The notes beneath the pieces were generated by a model. That model saw nothing but the letters and a program-made list of their open reading frames with translations. It ran no database searches and was not told the origin of the DNA. Shown in pieces: positions 1 to 10,863 of a stretch of DNA of 64,000 nucleotides. The position numbers and the translations under genes are program-made. The stretch's first letter is position 1; each line of letters opens with the position of its first letter. Origin of the DNA: Asticcacaulis benevestitus DSM 16100 = ATCC BAA-896 (GTDB taxonomy: Bacteria; Pseudomonadota; Alphaproteobacteria; Caulobacterales; Caulobacteraceae); NCBI RefSeq assembly GCF_000376105.1, contig NZ_AQWM01000005.1:62001-126000 (forward strand). Reading direction: 5' to 3'.

Positions 1-618
1 GGATCGCCAGCCGCGCTTTATCTGGCGGCGGCGGGAATGGGTACGCTGGGCCTGATCGATGATGACGATGTGAGTTTGAGCAATCTGCAACGGCAGGTGC
101 TGTTCGGTGCGCGCGATATCGGCGCCCCCAAGGTCGAGGCGGCCGCGACCCATCTCAGCGGTCTCAATCCGCATTGCGACTGCCGCGTCCATCGCCTGCG
201 CCTGACGGACGAAAATGCCGCAGACGTACTGGACGGCTACGATATCGTGCTCGATGGCTGTGACAATTTCGAGACCCGCCTGCTGGTCAATCGCGTTTGC
301 CATGATCTGAAAAAGCCGCTGGTGTCAGCGGCGCTTGGCCGCTTCAGCGGTCAGTTGGCCACTTTCGACGGTTCGCCCTGCTACCAGTGCCTGGTGCCCG
401 AGATACCGCCCGATGCCGAAACCTGCGAACGCGTCGGCGTGGTCGGCGCTTTGGCTGGCGTCATGGGCTCTCTGGCGGCGCTGGAAACCATCAAGATCAT
501 CACAGGTGCGGGCGAAACCTTGCGCGGCAAGCTGATGATCTTTGATGGCCTCGACATGACCTCGCGCATTGTAAAACTGCCGTCCGATCCGGCCTGTCCG
601 GTGTGCGGAAACCCGTAA
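1..618 (+). CDS. MoeB/ThiF/HesA-family adenylyltransferase, 5' truncated by window edge
   Basis: E1-like enzyme that adenylates the C-terminal Gly-Gly of a small ubiquitin-like sulfur carrier (MoaD or ThiS). The frame is open from base 1, so the start and most of the Gly-rich nucleotide loop lie outside the window; the visible part opens with GSPAALYLAAAGMG, followed by the D-D-D-D-V and SNLQRQ segment typical of the family. DGCDNFETR is the family's conserved middle motif. Two Cys pairs, CYQC and CPVC near the C-terminus, are the expected structural zinc ligands. A Cys in ETCERVGVVG is at the usual catalytic region. There is no C-terminal rhodanese domain. MoeB and ThiF cannot be told apart from this fragment. 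Confidence 0.9.
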   Translation, partial: GSPAALYLAAAGMGTLGLIDDDDVSLSNLQRQVLFGARDIGAPKVEAAATHLSGLNPHCDCRVHRLRLTDENAADVLDGYDIVLDGCDNFETRLLVNRVCHDLKKPLVSAALGRFSGQLATFDGSPCYQCLVPEIPPDAETCERVGVVGALAGVMGSLAALETIKIITGAGETLRGKLMIFDGLDMTSRIVKLPSDPACPVCGNP

Positions 619-663
619 AAACCCCACCGCCACGCCGCACTTGAGGCATGGCGGTGGGGTTTC
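617..663. terminator. Rho-independent terminator after the MoeB/ThiF gene
   Basis: The arms at 621-636 and 645-660 pair over 16 bases with one mismatch around an 8-base loop. The hairpin is preceded by an A run and followed by only a short T run. It starts just after the stop codon. The flanking A and T could let it act in both directions. Confidence 0.75.
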
Positions 664-766
664 TGGCTTCACTATTCCCGCCTTGCAAAAATTGTGTCAT
701 AAGAAACCAACTATATATACTTGGGAACGAAACGCGCAGGCCAACCGCTTTAGTGGATGCCGCCTG

Positions 767-1417
767 ATGACGACGACAACCGGCCAGCTTATCGATAAGG
801 ATGGCAAGGACGCTCTTTACCCCACCGTGAAACACACGGTGCTGGAGGATATCTACGCCTTCGCCATCGGCTGCTCGTTCATCGCGTTGGGCATCGTCAT
901 GCTCAAGACGGCCGGGCTGACCACCGGCGGCGTGGCCGGCATCGCGCTTCTGGTCTCCTATGTCGCCCCCCTGCCGGTCGGCGTGCTGTTTATCCTGATC
1001 AATATTCCGTTTTTTCTGTTCGCCTGGCCCGCCATGGGCAAGCGCTTCATGATCAAGACGGTGATCGTCAATCTCGCCATCATGGGCATGGCCAGTTATG
1101 CGCCCTATGCCTTCAAGCTGGAAAGCCTGAACCCCTTGTTCGCAGCCCTTTTCGGCGGCACCATCATCGGCATGGGGATTCTGGCGCTGGCCCGCCATGG
1201 CGCGGGCGCGGGCGGCACAGGCGTGCTGGCGCTCTATCTGCAAAAGACGAAAAATATCAACGCCGGCAAGACGCAACTGGCCTGCGACGCCCTGATCATG
1301 GCGACGTCGATCCTGATCCTCAATCCGCACCAATTGTTGTTTTCGGTGATTTCCGCCGCCGCCATGAGCGGTGTCATGGTCGGCTTCCACAAGCCGGAAC
1401 GCTATTTAGGGCGATAA
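767..1417 (+). CDS. YitT family membrane protein, short form
   Basis: Integral inner-membrane protein of the YitT (DUF161) family, whose function is not established. The 216 residues hold about five to six hydrophobic segments (roughly 29-47, 50-66, 70-90, 97-115, 124-143, 175-200). The Gly-rich stretches LTTGGVAGIALL and GAGAGGTGVLALYLQ are characteristic. Family members usually have about 280 residues with a cytoplasmic DUF2179 domain at the C-terminus; this one lacks it and ends straight after the last helix. I chose the ATG at 767 because the longer frame reaches back into the upstream terminator. It faces the following chemoreceptor gene tail to tail. Confidence 0.85.
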   Translation: MTTTTGQLIDKDGKDALYPTVKHTVLEDIYAFAIGCSFIALGIVMLKTAGLTTGGVAGIALLVSYVAPLPVGVLFILINIPFFLFAWPAMGKRFMIKTVIVNLAIMGMASYAPYAFKLESLNPLFAALFGGTIIGMGILALARHGAGAGGTGVLALYLQKTKNINAGKTQLACDALIMATSILILNPHQLLFSVISAAAMSGVMVGFHKPERYLGR

Positions 1418-1419
1418 CT

Positions 1420-1442
1420 CCATAAGAAACTATTTCTTATGG
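1420..1442. terminator. Hairpin between convergent genes
   Basis: A perfect 10-base-pair stem (1420-1429 with 1433-1442) with a 3-base loop, placed 3 bases after the YitT stop and about 60 bases from the chemoreceptor stop. There is no clear T run on either side, so it may be a weak bidirectional terminator or an mRNA 3'-end stabiliser. Confidence 0.5.
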
Positions 1443-1499
1443 CAAGGGCAAGTGCCCGCCGCTGCCTATGCAGCGAGCCTTGGGGGCGCTTGAGCGGCA

Positions 1500-3215
1500 T
1501 CAAGCCGCCGCCACGTCCGACAGAAAGCGATCAACGGTCTGTTTCAGGCTTTCGTTCTTCTGCGCCACCGTGCGGGAGGCGTTCGCCACCCGGCCAGCGG
1601 AATCCGCCGTCTGTGCCGCTTCATCGCGCACGGAAGTCACGTTGTCGCTGACGATGCGCGTCCCTTCCGAGGCCCGCACCACATTGTGCGTAATTTCCTG
1701 GGTCGCCGCGCCCTGCTGCTCAACCGCGCCGGCAATAGCCGTGGTGAAGTGCGACACCTCGTCCATGGTGCGGGTGATATTGGCGATGGCCTCGACCGTT
1801 TCGCGCGTTGATGATTGGATTTCGGCGATCTGGCCCGAGATTTCCGCCGTGGCGCGCGCGGTCTGGGCCGCCAGATCCTTGACCTCGGAAGCCACGACCG
1901 CGAAGCCCTTGCCGGCGTCACCGGCGCGTGCGGCCTCGATCGTGGCGTTGAGGGCCAGCAGATTGGTCTGGGCGGCGATGGCCTGGATCAGGGCCACAAC
2001 GTCGCCGATCTTGGTGGCGGCGCCCGCCAGGCTTTCCACCTTGGTGTTGGTCTCAAGCGTCACGCGCGTGGCCCCGGACACCACCTCATTGGCGCGCACC
2101 ACCTGATCGGTGATCTCGCCAATTGAAGCCGTCAGTTCCTCGGCGGCGCTGGCCACGGTCTGAACATTACCCGAAGCGTCAAAAGCGGCCGAGCCGGCGC
2201 TGGTGGCGCTCGAAGCCGTTTCGGCGCTGGCGCGTGACAGGTCATCGGCGGTGGTCAGAATATCGTTCATGGTCTGGCCAACGCCTTCAAGCGCCGCTTT
2301 CATATCGGTGCGGAAGGCGCCGATCAGGGTTTCGGTCCGAAGCTGGCGCTGTTCGCGGCGCGCATCCTCTTCATCCTTGTGGGCGGCCAGGGCCTGACGT
2401 TCCTGGCCTTGTGTGCGGAAGATTTCGAGCGCGCGCGCCATGCTGCCGATTTCATTGTGCGCGGCGACATAAGGGATGGTGACGGCGTAATTGCCGCCGG
2501 CGATCTCACCCACCGTCTTTTCCAGACGCTGCAGGGGCTGCATCAGGCGGCGCGTCAGCAGGGCCGCTACGATCGAGAGGGCCACCATCAGTACGGCGGC
2601 CATGATCACCAGTTTCATCATCAGGGCATTGGCGGCTTCCTGAACGGTTGCCGTCTTTACCCCGGAGAACAGGATGCCGGTGACATCGCCCCTGGTGTTA
2701 AAGACCGGCGCATAGATGGTGTAGTAGGACGTGCCGAGGATATCGGCCTTGCCAAGATAGGTCTTGCCGGCCTTGATCGGCGCGAAAGCCTTGCTGTCCT
2801 GACCGAGATTGGTGCCGACGGCGCGGCTGCCATCGGGCTTGGTGATGGAGGTGGTGGTACGGATGAAATCATCCTGCGCCGGATCAAAGGCGAAAAGCGT
2901 GGCCTGCTGGCCGGAGACACGGGCGATCTCGTCGATCATGGCGTGATCGGTAAAGGTGGGGACCGTGTCCATAACCACCTTCTGCACATTGCCATCCGGC
3001 GCCCATTCGACGGACGTATCGGGAAACTGGCGGTGCAGGGTGGCACTGGCTACCCGCAGGGCGGAATGCTGATATTTCAGCGCCGTGCTGGCCGTATCCG
3101 CCCGCATCTGCACAACCACGACACCAACCAGACCGCACACGGTGATGGCGACAAACCCCACCATAAGCAGGCCTATGAGGCGCGCCATCTTGAAGCGGCT
3201 GAGCAGATTTTCCAT
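1500..3215 (-). CDS. Methyl-accepting chemotaxis protein with periplasmic Cache-type sensor
   Basis: Transmembrane chemoreceptor that would signal through CheW and CheA. It has 571 residues. A first TM helix lies at about 12-35, followed by a periplasmic region of about 160 residues with the features of single-Cache (sCache/Cache_3-Cache_2) domains, including the [10 protein letters not shown] segment. A second TM helix lies at about 200-222, then a HAMP domain and the cytoplasmic signalling domain. The hairpin tip reads [20 protein letters not shown], the canonical CheA/CheW contact. There is no C-terminal CheR-binding pentapeptide; the protein ends in DVAAA. It stands alone, with no che genes nearby. 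The ligand cannot be predicted. Confidence 0.93.
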   Translation of the reverse strand: MENLLSRFKMARLIGLLMVGFVAITVCGLVGVVVVQMRADTASTALKYQHSALRVASATLHRQFPDTSVEWAPDGNVQKVVMDTVPTFTDHAMIDEIARVSGQQATLFAFDPAQDDFIRTTTSITKPDGSRAVGTNLGQDSKAFAPIKAGKTYLGKADILGTSYYTIYAPVFNTRGDVTGILFSGVKTATVQEAANALMMKLVIMAAVLMVALSIVAALLTRRLMQPLQRLEKTVGEIAGGNYAVTIPYVAAHNEIGSMARALEIFRTQGQERQALAAHKDEEDARREQRQLRTETLIGAFRTDMKAALEGVGQTMNDILTTADDLSRASAETASSATSAGSAAFDASGNVQTVASAAEELTASIGEITDQVVRANEVVSGATRVTLETNTKVESLAGAATKIGDVVALIQAIAAQTNLLALNATIEAARAGDAGKGFAVVASEVKDLAAQTARATAEISGQIAEIQSSTRETVEAIANITRTMDEVSHFTTAIAGAVEQQGAATQEITHNVVRASEGTRIVSDNVTSVRDEAAQTADSAGRVANASRTVAQKNESLKQTVDRFLSDVAAA

Positions 3216-3313
3216 GTCGGGGGTCCTGTAACACTGATACTATAAGGATACCCTTGGCAATTCATGCTTAAAATTGCTTTAACATCGACCTCAACCCCGC
3301 CGACTGTGGATAA

Positions 3314-3772
3314 TTATTGCATCACGAGAGCGCGCAGCAAGGCGCCCTGATCGACATAGTTCAGCAGTTCGCCAAACGATGACTGTACGCTGCGATCACT
3401 CATCAGATCCTTCAGCGCTTCCTGACCAAGCGCATTGAAAGCGCCGGTGAGGCCCTCCTGTCCGCCGGTCGCGATGGCCGATCTAGCCTCGGCGGCGCAA
3501 TCGCTGCTGATCAGGCGCGTCAGCAGCTTGCCGGTGGCCTTGTTGACCGCCTGGCGCTGAACATCGGTGATCGACGACAGATCGGCCACCTTCGGGTGGC
3601 GCGCCACGACCGTGAAGGCCCAGCGGATCAGGGTGGTGCGGTCCTCCGGCGTGGCCGAGCGCACCAGACAGGCCGACAGGGCCTGGCTGGCCGGATCGGG
3701 CGCGGCCTGCACAGCCGGCGCAGCAGTAACAAGCGCCAACGTAACAGCAAGGATTTTCACGGCGTATGTCAT
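3314..3772 (-). CDS. Small secreted protein of unknown function
   Basis: I do not recognise the family. The 152-residue product has a clear signal peptide (MTYAVKILAVTLALVTA, with cleavage expected near AVQA). The mature part is mainly helical and has two cysteines (in LSACLV and SSDCAA) that could form a disulfide in the periplasm. I chose ATG 3772 over an in-frame GTG at 3778 because the ribosome site GAGG sits five bases upstream of the ATG and would be too close to the GTG. It lies between a chemoreceptor and rlmN and is transcribed away from rlmN. Confidence 0.7.
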   Translation of the reverse strand: MTYAVKILAVTLALVTAAPAVQAAPDPASQALSACLVRSATPEDRTTLIRWAFTVVARHPKVADLSSITDVQRQAVNKATGKLLTRLISSDCAAEARSAIATGGQEGLTGAFNALGQEALKDLMSDRSVQSSFGELLNYVDQGALLRALVMQ

Positions 3773-3902
3773 CTTCACCTCATGTCAGGATACCAGGATC
3801 TTCACTCTGACCGCGCAATGTGGCGGCGATTAGACATTTGCGGCATTATCCGCTATAGACCCGCTCACATCCCGACATTGCCTCCTTTGAAAGCCGCATA
3901 TC

Positions 3903-5126
3903 TTGGCCCATACGCTCGACCTGTCCGTCAAATCCCCGTCTGCGTCGCTTGTGAACATCACCGGCCTGACGCGCGCCGGACTGGCCAAGGCCCTGTTCGA
4001 ATCCGGCGTGGTCGAGGAACGCAAGGCGAAGATGCGCGCCACGCAGGTCTGGCGCTGGATGCACCATTACGGCTTCACCGATTTCGACCTGATGACGGAC
4101 ATCGCCAAGGAGCAGCGCGCGCTTTTCAAGGAAAAGTTCACCCTGGCGCGTCCCGAAATCTCTGAAAAGCAAGTCAGCCAGGACGGCACCCGTAAATACC
4201 TGATCCGCATGGCGCCGGGCATCGAGGTCGAGGCCGTCTATATCCCTGACGTCGGCCGTTCGGGCGCGCTGTGCGTGTCGTCGCAGGTCGGCTGTACGCT
4301 CAACTGCACCTTCTGCCACACCGGCACGCAAAAGCTGGTGCGTAACCTGACCGCCGCGGAAATCGTCGCGCAGGTGCAGGTGGTGCGCGATGATCTCGGC
4401 GAATGGCCGTCGCCCAAGGAAGACCGCAAGCTCTCCAACATCGTCTTCATGGGCATGGGCGAGCCGCTCTATAATCTCGACAATGTGGCCGACGCCATCG
4501 ACATCATTTCCGACGGCGAAGGCATCGCCATTTCGCGCCGCCGCATCACGGTTTCGACCTCGGGCGTGGTGCCGGAACTGGAAGCGCTCGGCACCCGCAC
4601 CCAGGCCATGCTGGCCATCTCGCTGCACGCCACCAACGATCCGTTGCGCGATGTGCTCGTGCCGCTCAACAAGAAGTACAATATCGAGCAGCTTATCGAA
4701 GGCATCCGCAACTATCCGGGCCTGTCTAATGCCCGCCGTGTCACCTTCGAATACGTCATGCTGAAGGACATCAACGACAGCCCCAACGAGGCGCGCGCCC
4801 TGATCAAGCTGCTGAAGGGAATTCCGGCCAAGATCAACCTGATCCCGTTCAACCCCTGGCCCGGCACCGATTATCTGTGCTCGGACTGGCGCGCCATCGA
4901 GTTGTTCGCCTCGATCCTCAATAAGGCCGGCTACGCCTCACCGATCCGCACCCCGCGCGGCCGTGATATTCTGGCCGCCTGCGGTCAGCTCAAGTCCGAG
5001 AGCGAAAAGAAGCGCGCCTCAACCGTGCGCCGCGAACAGCGCGAAGAAACTGCTTCAAATCAGGACAACGCGCCGGCCGAAGTGTCCCTGCCCTTCGCCC
5101 ATCTTGCCGGTGGCATGTTCGACTAA
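3903..5126 (+). CDS. rlmN: Dual-specificity 23S rRNA/tRNA adenine-C2 methyltransferase RlmN
   Basis: Radical SAM enzyme that methylates C2 of A2503 in 23S rRNA and A37 in some tRNAs. The 407-residue protein has the [4Fe-4S] CxxxCxxC motif at C131, C135 and C138 ([12 protein letters not shown]), the FMGMGEPL segment for SAM binding, and the C-terminal catalytic Cys at C360 (ILAACGQL), which forms the methyl-carrying residue. The N-terminal domain for RNA recognition includes the [13 protein letters not shown] segment. The start must be non-ATG: an in-frame TGA at 3888 blocks extension and the first possible start is TTG 3903. It is about 30 residues longer at the C-terminus than E. coli RlmN, with a charged tail. 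Confidence 0.95.
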   Translation: MAHTLDLSVKSPSASLVNITGLTRAGLAKALFESGVVEERKAKMRATQVWRWMHHYGFTDFDLMTDIAKEQRALFKEKFTLARPEISEKQVSQDGTRKYLIRMAPGIEVEAVYIPDVGRSGALCVSSQVGCTLNCTFCHTGTQKLVRNLTAAEIVAQVQVVRDDLGEWPSPKEDRKLSNIVFMGMGEPLYNLDNVADAIDIISDGEGIAISRRRITVSTSGVVPELEALGTRTQAMLAISLHATNDPLRDVLVPLNKKYNIEQLIEGIRNYPGLSNARRVTFEYVMLKDINDSPNEARALIKLLKGIPAKINLIPFNPWPGTDYLCSDWRAIELFASILNKAGYASPIRTPRGRDILAACGQLKSESEKKRASTVRREQREETASNQDNAPAEVSLPFAHLAGGMFD

Positions 5127-5228
5127 GCGCTTGCCTTATCTGGATAATTGCGCCGTCATATAAATTTTATCCACAGCCGCGCCGTTGGACTTGATCTTGC
5201 AGGAAACTTACCCCTAAAGTGCGCTGGG

Positions 5229-5246
5229 CCGTTGCGATTGCAACGG
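5229..5246. other. Hairpin in the 5' region of the DUF350 gene
   Basis: A 7-base-pair perfect stem (CCGTTGC with GCAACGG) around the loop GATT, about 30 bases upstream of the ATG at 5277. It could be an operator half-site pair or an mRNA leader structure. There is no T run, so it is not a terminator. Confidence 0.35.
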
Positions 5247-5276
5247 GGCGCTGGATGAGCGTTTAGGGGACCAAGC

Positions 5277-5735
5277 ATGACGCCGGATAGTTTTAACTTC
5301 AATTTCCTGTCGCCCGATGTGCTGCGACCGGAGATTCAGGCCTTCGCCACCGGCTTCCCGATCACGCTCGTCCACGCCGGCGTCACCCTGCTGCTGCTGC
5401 TGATCGGCGCCACGGTCTATTCACTGCTGACCCCCTACAAGGAAATCAACCAGATCCGCGAGGGCAATTCGGCCGCCGCCGTCGCCTTTGGCGGTGTCAT
5501 CATCGGCCTGGCCATTCCGCTCGCCGCCTCGATGGCCGCCTCAACGTCCTTGCGCGAAATCGTGCTGTGGGGCGGCGCCACCATCGTGCTGCAACTGTTC
5601 GTCTTCCGCTTCGTCGACTTCCTGCTGACCGGCCTGCCGGCGCGCATCAATGAAGGTGAGGTCTCGGCCGCCGTACTTCTGGTCTCCGCCAAGCTCGCCG
5701 CCGCCCTCGTCCTTGCCGCCGCCGTCGCCGCGTAA
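5277..5735 (+). CDS. DUF350 (YjfL-like) membrane protein
   Basis: Small inner-membrane protein of 152 residues with four hydrophobic segments at about 28-48, 64-85, 94-112 and 127-150. The conserved DUF350 features are visible: TPYKEINQIREGNSAAAVAF, where charged residues precede the second helix. The family is often encoded beside stress or glutathionylspermidine-like genes, but its biochemical role is unknown. The gene is 6 bases upstream of the degenerate trypsin-fold gene on the same strand, so the two are probably co-transcribed. This pairing suggests a shared envelope role. Confidence 0.8.
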   Translation: MTPDSFNFNFLSPDVLRPEIQAFATGFPITLVHAGVTLLLLLIGATVYSLLTPYKEINQIREGNSAAAVAFGGVIIGLAIPLAASMAASTSLREIVLWGGATIVLQLFVFRFVDFLLTGLPARINEGEVSAAVLLVSAKLAAALVLAAAVAA

Positions 5736-5741
5736 ATTCCC

Positions 5742-6563
5742 ATGAAACTGGACTGGCTCCTTTATGCAGCGACCATCACGGCCCTGGTGGTCGTGACCGG
5801 CAAGTGGCACGAGGAATCGAACTCGCCGCCCGCGCCGCCGCCGCCGGGCATCGGTGAAATGTCGCTGTTCGCCAGTTTCACGCCGTTCGCTGTCTCCTCG
5901 ATCATCAACCTGCCGGTCGATGACCAGAAGATCATGACCGGCACGGCCTTCGCCATCTCGAAAAATGGCGAATGGATCGTGGCCAAAGAGAGCGTCGGCG
6001 CCTGCACCCACCCCTTCCTCAATATCGGCGGCAATCTGGCCGTGCCCTTCAAGACGCGCGCCGTGCCGGGTCATGGTAACTATCTCATCGCCATCACCGA
6101 AGGCGCCGGCCGGCCGCTGCCGCTGATCGATCCGGCCAACGTTAAGCCGGGTATGCGCGCCTTCATGCCGGGCTATCCCGGCGGTCAGGTTGGTGAGGCC
6201 ACCGGTCGTCTGATCGGCCGCACGGTCATCGAGCGTTCCAAGCGCGGCCAGCCGAATGAGCCGGTGCTGGCCTGGGCCAAGGCCGGTCAGACCGAAGACC
6301 TGAAAAGCGATCTCAACCAATTGGTCGGCGGCCCGGCCATCGATGACGCCTCGCATGTCGTCGGCATCACCATCAAGGAAAAGCCTCGCCGCGGGCGTAT
6401 CTATACGGCGGTGCCTGAAACCGTGGCTGCATTTGCCGCCAGCACCGCGCGCGCGCCGGATTTCGACGCCGAGGCCACGATCACCAAGCGCAATTACGGT
6501 ATTGTTTCCGATACCCTGCGACGTGAATACCGCGTAGCGCAGGTCGGCTGCATCATATCGTAA
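5742..6563 (+). CDS. Membrane-anchored trypsin-fold protein with degenerate catalytic triad
   Basis: The 273-residue protein starts with a single TM anchor (about 5-20) and a Pro-rich linker (APPPPG, 31-36). It then shows the outline of a two-barrel trypsin-like protease: TGTAFAIS at 66-73, GEWIVAKESVGAC at 76-88, GYPGG at 144-148, and QLVGGPAIDD at 193-202. In active proteases these segments carry the catalytic His (TAAHV) and Ser (GxSGGP). Here the His position reads K-E-S, the Ser position is V195, and I see no obvious Asp, so it is probably a non-catalytic binding protein. It lies directly after the DUF350 gene. Confidence 0.7.
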   Translation: MKLDWLLYAATITALVVVTGKWHEESNSPPAPPPPGIGEMSLFASFTPFAVSSIINLPVDDQKIMTGTAFAISKNGEWIVAKESVGACTHPFLNIGGNLAVPFKTRAVPGHGNYLIAITEGAGRPLPLIDPANVKPGMRAFMPGYPGGQVGEATGRLIGRTVIERSKRGQPNEPVLAWAKAGQTEDLKSDLNQLVGGPAIDDASHVVGITIKEKPRRGRIYTAVPETVAAFAASTARAPDFDAEATITKRNYGIVSDTLRREYRVAQVGCIIS

Positions 6564-6603
6564 TGCTGTCGGATTTGGGCTGATCGCGTGCTACGCCTTA
6601 CAG

Positions 6604-7239
6604 ATGAACGACAATCCTCTTGATCCCGAACACCTCGCGCATCTGGCCGAACGCGATCCGCGTCTGAAACCGCTGACCGAGGCTTTCGCCCATTTGCAGC
6701 ACCGCAAGCGCCCGGGCGGTTTTCCGGCTTTGCTGGGGCTGATCGTCGAGCAACAGTTGTCGGTCAAGGCGGCGGACACCATTTTCGGACGCGTGAAGGA
6801 TGGCCTTATCGAGGTCACACCACGGTCTTTTCTGGCGCATGACGAGGACGCCTTGCGCGGTTACGGTCTTTCGCGGCCCAAGATTGCCTACGCCCGCGCC
6901 CTGGCCGAAGCCTTTCACACGGGCGGCTTTGATACGGATACCCTGCAAGACCTGAGCATCGAGGACGCCGCGCAGCGACTGGTGGCGCTGAAAGGCATCG
7001 GCCGCTGGACCGCCGAAGTCTATCTGATGTTTTCGGAAGGCCGGCTTGATCTGTTTCCGGTTGGTGACGTGGCCCTGCGTGAGGCCGTAGGCTGGCTAGA
7101 CGATCTGCCGGAGCGCCCGAACGAAGCCTATTGCGCCGAACGCGCCGCCGTCTGGTCGCCCTACCGCACTATCGCCGCCCACCTGCTCTGGGGCTGGTAT
7201 GGCGCGGTCAAGCGTGGTGAGATGTCGCGTGAGCTATAG
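6604..7239 (+). CDS. DNA-3-methyladenine glycosylase II (AlkA-like, HhH-GPD)
   Basis: Base-excision repair glycosylase that removes alkylated purines. The 211-residue protein lacks the extra N-terminal domain of E. coli AlkA and looks like the compact HhH-GPD form. The helix-hairpin-helix reads LVALKGIGRWTAEVY (127-141), followed after a short strand by the Gly/Pro-rich loop with the catalytic Asp (FPVGD, D155). QQLSVKAA near residue 50 is the usual first-helix signature of the family. It overlaps the start of a DUF1905 gene, so the two are probably translationally coupled. No SOS or Ada-type site is evident upstream. Confidence 0.9.
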   Translation: MNDNPLDPEHLAHLAERDPRLKPLTEAFAHLQHRKRPGGFPALLGLIVEQQLSVKAADTIFGRVKDGLIEVTPRSFLAHDEDALRGYGLSRPKIAYARALAEAFHTGGFDTDTLQDLSIEDAAQRLVALKGIGRWTAEVYLMFSEGRLDLFPVGDVALREAVGWLDDLPERPNEAYCAERAAVWSPYRTIAAHLLWGWYGAVKRGEMSREL

Positions 7240-7519
7240 ATTCGAAGGAAAACTATGGCGCTGGACTGGCGACGCGCCCGCCTCGTGGATTTTCATAACC
7301 CTGCCCGCCGAGGTCGCTTTTGCCATCAAGTGCGCCAGCGAAAACCGCCGCGCCTGGGGGTCTGTGGCCATTCAGGCACGCATAGGCACCACCGCATGGC
7401 GCACATCACTGTTCCCCGATAAAGCGTCAGGTGGTTATCTTCTGCCGGTCAAGGCGGCGGTACGCAAGGCGGAAAACCTCGGTGAAGGCGATGTCACCGA
7501 GGTCGAGGTGTCCCTCTAA
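7229..7519 (+). CDS. DUF1905 domain protein
   Basis: The 96-residue protein matches the small DUF1905 fold: YRFEGKLWRWTGDAPASWIF at the start, RRAWGSVAI in the middle, and LPVKAAVRKAENLGEGD near the end, the usual signature of this family. The function is unknown. I chose GTG 7229 because a GGTGAG ribosome site lies about eight bases upstream; other in-frame GTGs at 7214 and 7217 are less well placed. It overlaps the glycosylase by 11 bases. Its stop TAA overlaps the stop of the converging gene by four bases. Confidence 0.75.
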   Translation: MSYRFEGKLWRWTGDAPASWIFITLPAEVAFAIKCASENRRAWGSVAIQARIGTTAWRTSLFPDKASGGYLLPVKAAVRKAENLGEGDVTEVEVSL

Positions 7520-7821
7520 CCGATTGGCTTTATCTTGTTGTCCGGTGTGACTTCCACATCCGGCGTCAAGGCATGGCTATTGGCATCTTTCGGGGCGTCG
7601 AACCTGTGGTCCTTTTCCGGATGGAAATATTCCTTGTCCTCACCCGCCTGGTTCAATTCATTGGGCGAAAAGACCAGCTTACCTTCTCGGCTTTGCGGTT
7701 TGTCGCGGTCGGGAGTATCGCTGCCGACATGGAGCTTATCCGCCGGCAGATTGTTTTCCGTCAAGGTCGTGGCCTTCGAATCATGTTCCGCCGGAGGTGT
7801 CTTGAAGGTATCGGGCATCAT
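7516..7821 (-). CDS. Small acidic, probably disordered protein
   Basis: I do not recognise this 101-residue protein. It is rich in Asp, Glu, Lys and Pro, has no Cys, no TM helix and no signal peptide, and contains repeated D-K-x-x-F or D-x-E segments, so it is probably intrinsically disordered. ATG 7821 is supported by AAGGAG seven bases upstream; a second ATG follows directly. Its stop (TAG) and the stop of the DUF1905 gene share the bases 7516-7519. Confidence 0.6.
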   Translation of the reverse strand: MMPDTFKTPPAEHDSKATTLTENNLPADKLHVGSDTPDRDKPQSREGKLVFSPNELNQAGEDKEYFHPEKDHRFDAPKDANSHALTPDVEVTPDNKIKPIG

Positions 7822-7913
7822 GGCGCGTCTCCTTATTTTGGAGACCACACTAGCCCGAACCCTGTAAGAACGGCGTTCCGAAAGCTATGAGCGCCTGTAA
7901 GGGCCGTGTAAGG

Positions 7914-9857
<1,944 letters not shown>

Positions 9858-9958
9858 CTGGCAGTTCCTCAAGGTCTTTTTTACTTGTGGCGAACCTTAA
9901 GGAAGGGGAGCCGGCAAGTCTATAAGACCAATCATAAATTTCTGATTCGAACGGGCGT

Positions 9959-9968
9959 TTAGCGCTAA
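9959..9968. promoter_or_regulatory. Short perfect palindrome upstream of acsA
   Basis: TTAGCGCTAA is a 10-base perfect palindrome, about 100 bases upstream of the acsA ATG and 97 bases upstream of the divergent gene. It is a possible operator, but the size makes chance occurrence quite possible. The rest of 9858-10064 shows no other clear signal. Confidence 0.25.
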
Positions 9969-10064
9969 TCCATGGACTATTGGCGCGTATTGCGACACGC
10001 CGCCTTGCTCTTTCCACGCCGAGGCGCCTATGCTTGTTGCATCTGATATTTGCGGAGTTTCCCC

Positions 10065-10802
10065 ATGCTTCTGGCCAAGTCCACCTGGCGCGAGATCGAT
10101 GAGCGCCTGAAAAGCTCGCGCACCGTCATCATTCCCATCGGCTCCAACGAGCAGCATGGGCCCATGGGCCTGCTCGGCACCGACTGGATGTGTCCGGAAA
10201 TCATCTCCCACGCGGCCGAAAAGGCGGGCAATCTTCTGATCGCTCCCACCTTCAATATCGGCATGGCGCAACACCATCTGGGTTTTGCCGGCACCATATC
10301 CCTGCGCCCCACCACCTTCATGTCGGCCATCGAAGACTGGGTGGATTCGCTGGCCCGCCACGGTTTCGACCGCATCTATTTCCTCAATGGCCACGGCGGC
10401 AATGTCGCCACCATCGAAGCGACCTTTTCCCAAATCTATTCCCACTATTCCTATTCCGGCAACCCGTGCCCGTTCATTCTGAAACTGCGCAACTGGTGGG
10501 ATTTGCCGGGGGTCTTACGCCTGTGCGCCAAGCTCTATCCCAAGGGGCATGGCAGCCACGCCACCCCTTCGGAAATCGCCGTGACCTTTGCCGCCTATCC
10601 GGATTTCGTCAAGTCCGCCGCCATGGAACCGCAGATAGCCCCCGACGGCCCGATCCGTGATGCGCTCGATTACCGCGCCCGCTTTGCGGATGGCCGGATC
10701 GGTTCGGATTCGTCCCTGGCGACCATCGAGCAGGGCCAGCAAATCATCGCCGCCGCCGTCACCGCCCTGATCGACGATGTGGCGAAGTTCGAAGCCGAAT
10801 AA
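10065..10802 (+). CDS. Creatininase-family metal-dependent amidohydrolase
   Basis: Metal-dependent amidohydrolase of the creatininase superfamily (creatininase, mycofactocin MftE, FAPy deformylase). The 245-residue length fits. Metal ligands are visible: E29 and H31 in SNEQHG, D40 in GLLGTD, and H110 in NGHGGN; HGSHATPSE carries the second conserved His and Glu segment. The substrate cannot be assigned. ATG 10065 has GGAG eight bases upstream. No mycofactocin or riboflavin genes are nearby, which makes MftE or ArfB roles unlikely. It is followed directly by a strong terminator. Confidence 0.85.
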   Translation: MLLAKSTWREIDERLKSSRTVIIPIGSNEQHGPMGLLGTDWMCPEIISHAAEKAGNLLIAPTFNIGMAQHHLGFAGTISLRPTTFMSAIEDWVDSLARHGFDRIYFLNGHGGNVATIEATFSQIYSHYSYSGNPCPFILKLRNWWDLPGVLRLCAKLYPKGHGSHATPSEIAVTFAAYPDFVKSAAMEPQIAPDGPIRDALDYRARFADGRIGSDSSLATIEQGQQIIAAAVTALIDDVAKFEAE

Positions 10803-10841
10803 AAAAGCCGTCCGGTCTGAAAGACACCGGACGGCTTTAAA
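10801..10841. terminator. Strong bidirectional Rho-independent terminator
   Basis: Arms 10804-10816 and 10826-10838 pair perfectly over 13 bases with a 9-base loop, an A run on the left and a T run on the right. It serves the creatininase-family gene on the plus strand and the converging small secreted-protein gene, whose stop lies at 10864. Confidence 0.9.
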
Positions 10842-10863
10842 CTACTGCGAAAAGACGCCTATC

